A program made the position numbers and the translations under genes. A stretch of 64,000 nucleotides of DNA, from NCBI RefSeq assembly GCF_000272475.1, contig NZ_AKFJ01000121.1, forward strand, positions 1 through 64,000, read 5' to 3'. Below the pieces are notes generated by a model, which did not search any database, had not been told where the DNA came from, and saw only the letters and a program-made list of their open reading frames with translations. This DNA is from Novosphingobium sp. Rr 2-17 (GTDB lineage: Bacteria > Pseudomonadota > Alphaproteobacteria > Sphingomonadales > Sphingomonadaceae). This document shows positions 1-8,482 of this stretch, piece by piece (position 1 is the first letter of the stretch; every line of letters begins with the position of its first letter).

Positions 1-17
1 CTGACGGGAGATATGGC

Positions 18-419
18 ATGACGCTGCGGCATCATCTCTATCTCGACCGGGATATGAACGCTCGTCGCGACACGCTGGCATCCAAGCTCCGCCCGTTCAA
101 ATCCGCAATCGTCGCCGAAGCCACTGGTGAATACCTCAATCGTCGCCCCACCCGGGAGGTCGATGATTTGCTCAAGCACCGGCTCGACCGGATCAGCAAT
201 CAGCTTGGCCGCATCGAGCGGGACGCTACCGTGCTGCTCGAGACGTTGTCGTTGTTCGTCCGCTACCAGCTGACTGTCACCGCGCCGGTGTCCGAAGCCG
301 ACAAGGCGGCCCAGGCTATCGGGCGCGAACGCTTCCGCCGTTTCGACGATCAGGTCGGACGCCAACTTGCCACCGGTCGGTCGACCGGGGCACCGTCCAA
401 TGCTGGCGGTGAATCGTGA
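18..419 (+). CDS. CopG/ribbon-helix-helix type regulator of the trb operon
   Basis: The protein has 133 residues. The N-terminal 50 residues have the pattern of a short beta strand followed by two helices, as in ribbon-helix-helix (CopG/Arc) proteins. A helical segment follows (about 50-90) that ends in a hydrophobic stretch LSLFVRYQLTVTAP. A protein of this size and C-terminal style commonly sits between traG and trbB in alphaproteobacterial conjugative elements. It may act as a DNA-binding regulator or as an accessory transfer protein. The ATG at 18 has a GGGAG ribosome site at 6-10. The stop overlaps the GTG start of trbB (GTGA), so the two are probably translationally coupled. The family call rests on context and general pattern. 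Confidence 0.65.
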   Translation: MTLRHHLYLDRDMNARRDTLASKLRPFKSAIVAEATGEYLNRRPTREVDDLLKHRLDRISNQLGRIERDATVLLETLSLFVRYQLTVTAPVSEADKAAQAIGRERFRRFDDQVGRQLATGRSTGAPSNAGGES

Positions 420-1426
420 CCGGGCCGGTCGGCATCCAAGCGCGTAACCGGCGCCGGGCGATGCTGCGCACCGCGATGGGGCCCGCAATTGCGGCGGCGC
501 TAGCCGATTCGCGGGTGATCGAGATCATGGTCAACCCCGATGGTGTGCTGCGGCTCGACCGACTGGGCGAGGGTCGGATCGAGACTGCGGTCCGACTGGA
601 AGCCGCCGAAGCCGAGCGCATCATCCGCCTCGTCGCCAGCCACGCGCGCGCCGAAGTCCATGCCGACGCGCCGATCATCAGCGCCGAACTGCCGGCATAT
701 GAGAATGGCGCAGGCGGCGAGCGCTTCGAGGGACTTCTGCCGCCCGTGGTATCGGCGCCGTGCTTTGCGATCCGCAAGCCCGCCGCGCGCATCCATCGCC
801 TGGATGACTATGTGGCGGATGGCATCACGCGTCCCGAGGTCGCGCAGGCGCTCGCCAGCGCCGTTATCGACCGGCGCAATATCCTGGTCGCCGGCGGCAC
901 GTCGTCAGGCAAGACCACACTTGCAAATGCGCTGCTGGCCGAGATGGCCACGCTCGACGAACGCGTGATCTTGATCGAGGACACCCGCGAGCTGCAATGC
1001 GCCGCGGCCGACACTGTCGCGCTGCGCACGAAATCCGGGAAGGGGGCAGGGGCCGGCGCAGTGACGACGGCCGACCTGGTGCGCTCGACCCTGCGCTTGC
1101 GGCCCGACCGGATCATCGTCGGAGAGGTGCGCGGTGGCGAAGCGCTCGACATGCTCAAGGCGTGGAATACCGGCCATCCCGGCGGGATCGCCACCGTTCA
1201 TGCCAACAGCGCGCGCTCGGCGCTCTACCGTATCGAACAACTCGTGGCGGAAAGTGTCGTCACCGTTCCGCGCCGCCTGATTGCCGAGGCGATCGACATG
1301 GTGGTGTTTATCTGTGGTCGGGGCACCGGCCGCAGGATCGAGACCGTTACCGAGGTCGGCGGGCTCGATGCCGACGGCGATTACGCCGTCACCGACCTCA
1401 TCTTCCCCCCCAGCACTGGAGATTGA
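416..1426 (+). CDS. trbB: Conjugal transfer ATPase TrbB
   Basis: TrbB is a VirB11-type hexameric secretion ATPase that powers pilus assembly and DNA transfer at the cytoplasmic side of the mating channel. The 336-residue protein has a Walker A motif GGTSSGKTT at about 160-168, an Asp box around ILIEDTREL (186-193), the region IIVGEVRGGEALD near 233-245 and a His box HPGGIATVHANS at 254-265. All expected catalytic elements are intact. The GTG start overlaps the preceding stop by four bases. An internal ATG at 461 would begin the protein at MLRTAMGP, where many TrbB homologues begin, so the true start could be there. It heads the trbBCDEJLFGI operon. Confidence 0.96.
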   Translation: MTGPVGIQARNRRRAMLRTAMGPAIAAALADSRVIEIMVNPDGVLRLDRLGEGRIETAVRLEAAEAERIIRLVASHARAEVHADAPIISAELPAYENGAGGERFEGLLPPVVSAPCFAIRKPAARIHRLDDYVADGITRPEVAQALASAVIDRRNILVAGGTSSGKTTLANALLAEMATLDERVILIEDTRELQCAAADTVALRTKSGKGAGAGAVTTADLVRSTLRLRPDRIIVGEVRGGEALDMLKAWNTGHPGGIATVHANSARSALYRIEQLVAESVVTVPRRLIAEAIDMVVFICGRGTGRRIETVTEVGGLDADGDYAVTDLIFPPSTGD

Positions 1427-1430
1427 TCCC

Positions 1431-1775
1431 ATGCACGCTAACCCCACATACGCTACTCGCTCGTTGCCTCTCGCGCACCTGCCGCAACTGACGCTTATCG
1501 CTGCCGCCTTGCTCGTTCCCGTCACGGCCCTGGCTTCGGGATCAGGCATGCCTTGGGAAGAGCCGCTTCAGCAGATCCTGGAATCCGTCCAGGGTCCTGT
1601 GGCTAAGATCATCGCGGTGATCGTCATCATCACCACTGGCCTGGCGTTGGCCTTCGGTGAGACCTCGGGCGGCTTTCGCAAGCTGATCCAGATCGTCTTC
1701 GGCCTCTCGATCGCCTTTGCCGCGTCGAGCTTCTTCCTCTCGTTCTTCAGCTTCGGCGGCGGAGCGCTGGTCTGA
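1431..1775 (+). CDS. trbC: Conjugal transfer pilin TrbC
   Basis: This 114-residue protein is the propilin of the conjugative pilus (VirB2/TrbC family). It has a long signal-like N-terminus that could be cleaved after the ALA around residue 35. Two hydrophobic helices follow at about 58-76 and 86-107, joined by a short basic loop (GGFRKL), which is the usual pilin topology. The chosen ATG at 1431 lies five bases after the trbB stop; a longer upstream reading would run inside trbB. The stop overlaps the trbD start (TGATG). Confidence 0.93.
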   Translation: MHANPTYATRSLPLAHLPQLTLIAAALLVPVTALASGSGMPWEEPLQQILESVQGPVAKIIAVIVIITTGLALAFGETSGGFRKLIQIVFGLSIAFAASSFFLSFFSFGGGALV

Positions 1776-2107
1776 TGGCTGGGCCCAGCTCCATCGCGTC
1801 TCGCGGAGATGCCGTAAGTGGTCAGTCCGCCTATGCGCAGATCGCCCACGGACAAGTCGAAGGCTTTGAGGTGCCGTTGCACCGGTCGCTTACGCAAGCA
1901 ATCCTGCTCGGCGGCGCGCCGCGCGGCATTGCCCTCCTCAACGGCACGCTCGCCGCCGCGATGGGGCTGGGCCTTCAGCAATGGATCGCCGGACTATTGC
2001 TTTGGCTCGCAGGGCACAGCCTCGCGGTCTTTGCCGCCAAGCGCGACCCCGACTTCGCGGCCGTGCTCGCCCGCCACCTGCGCCACAAGCCCGTCCTGAG
2101 CGTGTAG
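1775..2107 (+). CDS. trbD: Conjugal transfer protein TrbD
   Basis: TrbD is a small inner-membrane component of the type IV secretion channel, equivalent to VirB3. The 110-residue protein has the family's typical start of the core (GFEVPLHRSL, about 30-39), followed by two adjacent hydrophobic segments at about 51-68 and 70-88. An unusual extra 25 or so polar residues precede the core, so the ATG that overlaps the trbC stop may be slightly upstream of the ancestral start. It is followed closely by trbE, its usual partner; in some elements the two genes are fused. Confidence 0.9.
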   Translation: MAGPSSIASRGDAVSGQSAYAQIAHGQVEGFEVPLHRSLTQAILLGGAPRGIALLNGTLAAAMGLGLQQWIAGLLLWLAGHSLAVFAAKRDPDFAAVLARHLRHKPVLSV

Positions 2108-2126
2108 CCCTAGGAGTCTTTGTCTC

Positions 2127-4595
2127 ATGTTGAACCTCAAGGAATATCGCGCAACCGCAGACCGGCTTGCCGACCATCTCCCCTGGGCCGCACTGGTCGC
2201 ACCCGGTGTGGTGCTGAATAAGGACGGCAGCTTCCAGCGCACCTTGCGCTTTCGTGGGCCTGACCTGGAAAGCGCGACCCAAGCCGAACTCCTCTCGGTC
2301 TGCGCACGGGCCAATAATGCTCTGCGCCGTCTGGGATCGGGCTGGGCGTTATTCTTCGATGCCGAACGGATCGAGGCACTGGACTATCCCCGCAGCCCAT
2401 TTCCCGATGCCGCCGCCTGGCTGGTCGATGAGGAACGCAGGGCGCATTTCGATGGCCGGCGTGGCCAGCATTTCGAGAGCCACACGCATCTAACGCTCTG
2501 CCATCTGCCGCCGGCCGACCAGCTGAGCCGTGCCGAACGTGCGCTGCTGGAGCGCGACGGTCCGCAAGCGGATCGCGACTGGCGCACCGAATTGCGCGCC
2601 TTCATCGCCGAGACGGACCGCGTGCTTGACCTGCTGTCGGGCTTCATGGCCGAGGTCCGCGCCCTCGATGATGCCGAGACGCTGACCTTTCTGCATGGCT
2701 GCATTTCCCCGTGCCGACACCACGTCGCCGTGCCCGAAACGCCGATGTATCTCGACGGGCTGCTGGTCGACACGCCGCTTGTCGGCGGGATCGAGCCGCT
2801 GCTGGGCGACCGCCACCTGCGCACGGTTACCGTGCTCGGCTTCCCCAACGCGACCCGGCCCGGCATCCTCAATGCCCTCAACCACCAGGACTTCGCCTAT
2901 CGCTGGGCGACCCGCTTCATTGCGCTCGACAAGACGGCAGCGACCAAGGCGCTGACCAAAATCCGCCGCCAGTGGTTCAACAAGCGCAAGTCCATCGCCC
3001 AGCTCATGCGCGAGGTGATGATGAACGAGCCGGTTCCGCTCACCGACAGCGATGCCGACAACAAGGTGGTCGATGCCGATCTCGCTCTCCAGGCGCTCGG
3101 CGGCGATCATGTCTCCTTCGGCTACTACACGGCCACCATCACCGTCAGCGATCTCGATCGCGGCAGAGCTGATGAAAAGGTCCGGATCGTCGAGCGGATC
3201 GTCAATGGCTTGGGCTTTACTTGCATTCGCGAAAGCGTGAACGCGGTCGAAGCCTGGCTCGGCTCGCTGCCCGGCCACGTCTATGCCAACGTTCGCCAAC
3301 CGCTGGTTCATACCTTGAACCTCGCACACCTCATGCCGCTATCGTCGGTGTGGGCAGGGCCGGTGGCCAACAAACACCTCGCCGGCCCGCCGCTGCTCTA
3401 TGCGCAAACCAGCGGCTCGACCCCGTTCCGGCTGTCGACCCATGTCGGCGATGTTGGCCATATGCTCATCGTCGGCCCGACCGGGGCGGGCAAGTCGGTC
3501 CTGCTGGCGCTGCTGGCCCTTCAGTTCCGTCGCTATCCCGGCGCGCAAGTCTACATCTTCGACAAAGGACTGTCGGCGCGCGCGGCAGTGCTGGCAATGG
3601 GCGGCGAACACCACGCGCTTGGCACCGGCGATGCCCTCGCGTTTCAACCGCTGCGCAACATTCAGGATGATACTGAGCGGACATGGGCGGCCGAATGGAT
3701 CGCTGCGTTGCTTGAGGCTGAACGGGTCGATGTCACTCCCGAGATCAAAGAGGCGTTGTGGTCCGCGCTGACCAATCTTGCTGGCGCCCCGCCCGAACAA
3801 CGCACGCTCACCGGCCTGTGCCTGCTGCTCCAGTCCAATGCGCTCAAGGCCGCGCTCGTGCCCTACACTCTGGAGGGGCCGTTCGGCCGCCTGCTCGATG
3901 GTGCGGAGAACAAGCTCGCGCTTGGCGACGTGCAGTGCTTCGAGACCGAAGCGCTCATGCACAGCGCGGGCGCCGTCGCGCCGGTGCTTACTTATCTGTT
4001 CCACCGTTTGGAGGAGCGTTTCGATGGGCGGCCGACCCTACTGGTGCTCGACGAGGCCTGGGTGTTCCTCGACAACCCACTGTTCGCTGCGCGGATCCGC
4101 GAATGGTTGAAGGTGTTGCGCAAACGCAACGTCAGCGTAATTTTCGCAACCCAGAGCCTCGCCGACATCGCCGACAGCAGTATCGCGCCTGCCATCATCG
4201 AGAGTTGCCCACAGCGCATCTTCCTTGCCAACGACCGCGCCGTCGAACCGCAGGGCCGCGCTGCCTACGAGCGCTTCGGCCTTAACGAGCGGCAGATCGA
4301 GCTGATCGCCGGCGCGACGCCAAAGCGGCATTACTATCTGCAATCGCGGGCCGGGAACCGCTTGTTCGAGCTGGCCTTGGGGCCTGTGGCCCTGGCTCTG
4401 TGCGGCGCGTCCGACCCTGACACCCAGAGCCTCATCGACCGGCTGCTCGATGAGCACGGCGAGGGCGCCGTCGCCGAGGCCTTTCTGCGTGCCCGCGGGC
4501 TCCACTGGGCGGCCGCGCTCGTCGCCAATTTTGATGAACGCGCCATGGGTGACAGTGCCGTCACCAACCCAGAGCAAAGGGAGCTTGCTCTATGA
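2127..4595 (+). CDS. trbE: Conjugal transfer ATPase TrbE
   Basis: TrbE is the VirB4-type ATPase of the mating channel, associated with the inner membrane and needed for pilus assembly and substrate transfer. The 822-residue protein has the N-terminal CagE/TrbE/VirB domain and a C-terminal motor domain. The Walker A motif GPTGAGKS is at about 450-457 and the Walker B LLVLDEAW at about 638-645. A later segment VIFATQSLADI is the usual sensor region. Length and motifs are normal. The stop overlaps the trbJ start (ATGA at 4592). Confidence 0.97.
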   Translation: MLNLKEYRATADRLADHLPWAALVAPGVVLNKDGSFQRTLRFRGPDLESATQAELLSVCARANNALRRLGSGWALFFDAERIEALDYPRSPFPDAAAWLVDEERRAHFDGRRGQHFESHTHLTLCHLPPADQLSRAERALLERDGPQADRDWRTELRAFIAETDRVLDLLSGFMAEVRALDDAETLTFLHGCISPCRHHVAVPETPMYLDGLLVDTPLVGGIEPLLGDRHLRTVTVLGFPNATRPGILNALNHQDFAYRWATRFIALDKTAATKALTKIRRQWFNKRKSIAQLMREVMMNEPVPLTDSDADNKVVDADLALQALGGDHVSFGYYTATITVSDLDRGRADEKVRIVERIVNGLGFTCIRESVNAVEAWLGSLPGHVYANVRQPLVHTLNLAHLMPLSSVWAGPVANKHLAGPPLLYAQTSGSTPFRLSTHVGDVGHMLIVGPTGAGKSVLLALLALQFRRYPGAQVYIFDKGLSARAAVLAMGGEHHALGTGDALAFQPLRNIQDDTERTWAAEWIAALLEAERVDVTPEIKEALWSALTNLAGAPPEQRTLTGLCLLLQSNALKAALVPYTLEGPFGRLLDGAENKLALGDVQCFETEALMHSAGAVAPVLTYLFHRLEERFDGRPTLLVLDEAWVFLDNPLFAARIREWLKVLRKRNVSVIFATQSLADIADSSIAPAIIESCPQRIFLANDRAVEPQGRAAYERFGLNERQIELIAGATPKRHYYLQSRAGNRLFELALGPVALALCGASDPDTQSLIDRLLDEHGEGAVAEAFLRARGLHWAAALVANFDERAMGDSAVTNPEQRELAL

Positions 4596-5314
4596 AACTG
4601 CATTTTCTCGCCCCCCTGTTGGTGACTTCTTCCATAGTGGTGCCCGCCGTCGTGCCGATCATTCCGGCGCAGGCGATCATCGTCTACGATCCGAGCAACT
4701 ATGCGCAGAATCTGCTGACCGCATCGCGTGCGTTGCAGCAGATCAACAACCAGATCCAAGCGCTCCAGAACCAGGCGACGATGCTGACCAACATGGCCAA
4801 GCATCTCCAGCGCCTGGACTTCTCGTCGCTCTCGCAGATATCCCAATCGCTGCAAAAGATCAGCAGGCTGATGACCCAGGCAGAAGGCATCGCCTTCAGC
4901 GTCGCCGCGACCGACGAGGCGCTCAAGAAGCAGTTTCCCACGGCCTTCGACACCACGGCGTCGAGCAGCCAGATCGTGACGCAGGCGCGCGAACGCTACC
5001 AGTCTTCGATGCAGGGCTACCGGCAGACCATGCGGGTGCAAGCACAAGTGGTCGAGAACATCGAAACCGATGGCGACTTGCTCAAGCAGCTTGTTACGCA
5101 GAGCCAGTCGGCGACCGGCAGCCTGGCTGCCCAACAAGCGACGAACCAGTTGATCGCGCTGGTCGCGCGCCAACAGCTTCAAATCCAGCAACTGATGGCC
5201 ACGCAGTATCGCGCCGACGCGATCGAGCAGGCCCGCAAACAGCAGGATGGCGAGGCCGCGCGCGAGCAAGGGCGCCGCTTTATCGGCAACTCCACCTTGT
5301 ACACCCGGCGATAG
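4592..5314 (+). CDS. trbJ: Conjugal transfer protein TrbJ
   Basis: TrbJ is a periplasmic, VirB5-like protein thought to act at the pilus tip or in pilus assembly. The 240-residue product starts with a signal peptide with a likely cleavage after AQA at residue 28. The mature part is almost entirely helical and rich in Gln, Asn and Ala, with coiled-coil potential (residues about 45-100 and 170-230). This composition is typical of the family. No trbK-like entry-exclusion lipoprotein gene lies between trbJ and trbL, where it is found in several Trb systems. Confidence 0.93.
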   Translation: MKLHFLAPLLVTSSIVVPAVVPIIPAQAIIVYDPSNYAQNLLTASRALQQINNQIQALQNQATMLTNMAKHLQRLDFSSLSQISQSLQKISRLMTQAEGIAFSVAATDEALKKQFPTAFDTTASSSQIVTQARERYQSSMQGYRQTMRVQAQVVENIETDGDLLKQLVTQSQSATGSLAAQQATNQLIALVARQQLQIQQLMATQYRADAIEQARKQQDGEAAREQGRRFIGNSTLYTRR

Positions 5315-5327
5315 GAGTACCGGCGCG

Positions 5328-6662
5328 ATGGCTTCCGATCTCGGTGGGCTCGACCTCAATATCGTTGATATCTTCCTCGACACCTTCCTCACTTACATCG
5401 ATAGCGGTTTTGGCCTGTTGTCGGGCGACGTGGCGTTCCTGACGACAGTGCTAATCGGCATTGATGTTACGCTTGCCGCGCTGTGGTGGGTGATGGACAA
5501 TGACCAGGACGTGCTCGGCCGGCTGGTCAAGAAAGTCCTCTATGTCGGAGCCTTCGCCTACATCCTGGGCAATTTCTCGCGTCTGGCCGACATCATCTAC
5601 CGCAGCTTTGCGGGGCTAGGCATTACCGCGGGCGGCGGCGGCTTGTCTGCCGACGACTTGCTGCATCCCGGCAAAATCGCGGGGACGGGCTTCGAGGCCG
5701 CCCATCCGCTGATCGCCAAGGTCGACGACTTGATCGGCTTTCCGGAGTTCTTCGGCAACTTCCTTGCGATTGCCATCCTGCTGATCTGCTGGCTGCTGGT
5801 GGTGCTCGCCTTCTTCGTCCTTGCGATCCAGCTGTTCGTCACAATCGTCGAGTTCAAGCTGACCGCGCTAGCAGGTTTCGTGCTCGTGCCGTTCGCGCTG
5901 TGGAACAAGACCAGCTTCCTGGCCGAACGCGTGCTTGGTAACGTCATATCGTCCGGCATCAAGGTCATGGTGCTTGCCGTCATCATCGGCATCGGCACCA
6001 ATTTCTTCGACCAGATGACCAGCCTTGTCGGCGATGATCCCGGCATCGCCGAAGCGCTGACCCTGCTGATGGGCGCGCTGACTTTGTTTGGTCTGGGTAT
6101 CTTCGGCCCCGGCATCGCGTCCGGTCTCGTGTCCGGCGCTCCCCAGCTCGGTGCTGGCGCTGCGGTCGGTGCAGCTGCAGGTGCGGCAATCATGTCCGGC
6201 GGCGCGGCTATGCTGGGTGCACGCGGTGCGATGATGGCCGGACGCAGCGGCATGGGCGCGATCCGTGCCGGCACCGCGATGGGATCTGCCGCCTCGAGCG
6301 CTTACAAGCTGGGCCAAGAGACAACAGGCAGCGCCAGCATGGGTGCCGGCCTTGGCGGTGTTGCCACCGCAGCAGGCGGCGCGATCTCACAGGCCGCCAA
6401 GGCGACGGCAGCGCATGTCGCCAGCCCGGTTCGCGCCGGCGTCGCCGCCGGGCAGCAAGCGGCGTGGAATGCCGGGCGAACCGCGCCGGCACCTGCGCCC
6501 CCATCTGCTGGCGGGCCGGCTGCCGATCCAGCTCCGGCCTGGGCGCAGAGTCTCAAGTCCCAGCAGACCGCCCGGCACCACCGGCACATGGCCATGCAGA
6601 CCATCAAGGATGGCGACCGGCCGGGCGGCGCCGCCAACCCTGACCTCAGCGAAAAGGAGTAA
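5328..6662 (+). CDS. trbL: Conjugal transfer protein TrbL
   Basis: TrbL is the polytopic VirB6-like inner-membrane channel protein. The 444-residue product has several hydrophobic helices between about residues 30 and 265, including a very hydrophobic pair around 145-180. A long Ala/Gly/Ser-rich and then Pro-rich C-terminal tail (about 270-444) is predicted to be soluble and disordered, as in other TrbL proteins. The ATG at 5328 was chosen because an AGGAG precedes it at 5313-5317; a longer reading would overlap trbJ. Confidence 0.95.
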   Translation: MASDLGGLDLNIVDIFLDTFLTYIDSGFGLLSGDVAFLTTVLIGIDVTLAALWWVMDNDQDVLGRLVKKVLYVGAFAYILGNFSRLADIIYRSFAGLGITAGGGGLSADDLLHPGKIAGTGFEAAHPLIAKVDDLIGFPEFFGNFLAIAILLICWLLVVLAFFVLAIQLFVTIVEFKLTALAGFVLVPFALWNKTSFLAERVLGNVISSGIKVMVLAVIIGIGTNFFDQMTSLVGDDPGIAEALTLLMGALTLFGLGIFGPGIASGLVSGAPQLGAGAAVGAAAGAAIMSGGAAMLGARGAMMAGRSGMGAIRAGTAMGSAASSAYKLGQETTGSASMGAGLGGVATAAGGAISQAAKATAAHVASPVRAGVAAGQQAAWNAGRTAPAPAPPSAGGPAADPAPAWAQSLKSQQTARHHRHMAMQTIKDGDRPGGAANPDLSEKE

Positions 6663-6668
6663 TTACGC

Positions 6669-7493
6669 ATGCTCTTCAAACGATCGATGCAACGATATGG
6701 GCAGACGCCCGCGCCCGAGACACCCTGGCAGCGCGCCGGGCAGCTATGGGACGAGCGTATTGGATCTGCCCGTGTGCAGGCCCGCAACTGGCGGCTTGTC
6801 GCCTTCTCCAGCCTCGGTCTTACCGGTATACTCATCGCGGCCAACGTCTGGCAGTCGATGCAGAGCCGGATCGCGCCCTACGTGGTGGAAGTCGATCGGC
6901 TGGGAGAGGCGCGCAGCGTCGCGCCGGCGATTCAGAACTACCGGCCCACGGATGGTCAGATCGCATGGCACCTGGGCCGGTTCATTGCCAACGTTCGGTC
7001 GGTCTCCACCGACCCGGTACTGGTGAAACGCAACTGGCTCGACGCCTATGACTTCGCGACTGACCGGGCCGCGATCTTTCTTAACGAATATGCCCGCTCC
7101 AACGATCCGTTCGCCGGCATCGGCCACCGCAGCGTATCGGTGCAAGTAACCAGTGTAGTGCGCGCGTCCGATAGCAGCTTTCAGGTCAAATGGACCGAAA
7201 GCATCTTCGAGCGCGGCAGCTTGGCCAAGACCGAACGCTGGACCGCCATGCTGACGGTCATGATGCAACCGCCCAAGACCGCCGACGCGCTGCGCAAGAA
7301 TCCGCTCGGCCTCTACGTCAATGCCATCGACTGGGCGCGAGAGCTCGATGGTCAGCCGTCGTCCCCAGCCCACCAACCCGGTGAGCGAGAGCATGCGCCA
7401 CCGAGCCGGCCAGAGTCCGAGGCCGTCGCTTCCCCGGCACAGCCGGTTGTTGCTCCCGAACTCGACGCCCATGCGGAAGGAGATCGCCCATGA
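6669..7493 (+). CDS. trbF: Conjugal transfer protein TrbF
   Basis: TrbF is the VirB8-like assembly factor of the mating channel. The 274-residue protein has a short cytoplasmic N-terminus, one membrane helix at about 43-61 and a periplasmic VirB8 domain up to about residue 225 (ending near NPLGLYVNAIDWAREL). A Pro/Glu/Ala-rich tail follows. It has an AAAAGGAG ribosome site and overlaps trbG by four bases (ATGA). Confidence 0.95.
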   Translation: MLFKRSMQRYGQTPAPETPWQRAGQLWDERIGSARVQARNWRLVAFSSLGLTGILIAANVWQSMQSRIAPYVVEVDRLGEARSVAPAIQNYRPTDGQIAWHLGRFIANVRSVSTDPVLVKRNWLDAYDFATDRAAIFLNEYARSNDPFAGIGHRSVSVQVTSVVRASDSSFQVKWTESIFERGSLAKTERWTAMLTVMMQPPKTADALRKNPLGLYVNAIDWARELDGQPSSPAHQPGEREHAPPSRPESEAVASPAQPVVAPELDAHAEGDRP

Positions 7494-8482
7494 TTCGCCT
7501 GCCCCTTCAAGGCACCTTTCTTTGGGCGGTCCCGCTCATCGGTCTGGGCGCGTGCGCCGGTGCGACACCCCCACCGGCGATCGCCCTCGACAGCGTGCGG
7601 TTCGAGCCTGCTGCTCGTGAAGCGGAAGTCCCCAAGCCAGTGGAGATCGTGACGATCGCCCAGCCGCTACCCTTGCCGGGGCAACTGCTGCTGCCGCCCT
7701 CGGTGGCGAAGGAGGCTGGCCTGCCAACCGCGCGGGTCGAGGCGGCAAACCGGGCCGCAACCCGAGAGCCATCGCGGGCCGGCTACATCAATGCGATGCA
7801 GGTCTATCCCTGGACAGACGGCGCGCTCTATAGGCTTTATGCCGCGCCCGAACGGGTCAGCGATGTGACGCTTCAGCCTGGTGAGAAGCTGCTGGCGGTC
7901 TCGGCCGGCGACACCGTGCGTTGGATCATCGGCGATACGGTAAGCGGATCGGGCGAGGATGCCCGCGTCCATGTGCTGGTCAAGCCTTTCGCGCCTGGCC
8001 TTGTCACCAACATGATCATCGCCACCGACCGGCGCGCCTATCATCTGGTGCTGGAGAGTACCGATCGCACGGCGATGGCGGCGATCTCCTGGACGTATCC
8101 GCAGGACCAACTGCTTGCCTTGCAGCGTCAGAACCAGACCGCAGAGGCGGCAAAGCCGGTGGCGACGAACATAGCGCTTTCCGATCTGCGCTTCCGTTAC
8201 ACGATTACCGGCGACAATCCGCCCTGGCGGCCGGTGCGGGCGTGGGACGATGGCCGTAAGGTCTACATCGAGTTCCCGGCCCAGCTCGACCAGGGAGAAG
8301 CACCGCCGCTGTTTGTCGTTGGTCCACGCGGGCAAAGCCAATTGGTCAACTACCGGGTGAGCGGTAACCACTACATCGTCGATCGCCTTTTCGGGGCTGC
8401 CGAACTGCGCTTGGGCGAGAAGCCCCAACAGGTCGTCCGCATCAGCCGGGCCGATGGCGGAATCGAAGGGAAAGGCAAATGA
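7490..8482 (+). CDS. trbG: Conjugal transfer protein TrbG (outer-membrane core, lipoprotein)
   Basis: TrbG is the VirB9-like outer part of the channel core complex. The 330-residue protein starts with a signal sequence ending in a lipobox-like LGAC with Cys at residue 22, so it is probably an outer-membrane lipoprotein. The VirB9/CagX domain covers about 95-325, including the late segment that ends with IVDRLFGAAELRLG. The gene overlaps both neighbours by four bases. No separate trbH gene lies between trbG and trbI. Confidence 0.95.
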   Translation: MIRLPLQGTFLWAVPLIGLGACAGATPPPAIALDSVRFEPAAREAEVPKPVEIVTIAQPLPLPGQLLLPPSVAKEAGLPTARVEAANRAATREPSRAGYINAMQVYPWTDGALYRLYAAPERVSDVTLQPGEKLLAVSAGDTVRWIIGDTVSGSGEDARVHVLVKPFAPGLVTNMIIATDRRAYHLVLESTDRTAMAAISWTYPQDQLLALQRQNQTAEAAKPVATNIALSDLRFRYTITGDNPPWRPVRAWDDGRKVYIEFPAQLDQGEAPPLFVVGPRGQSQLVNYRVSGNHYIVDRLFGAAELRLGEKPQQVVRISRADGGIEGKGK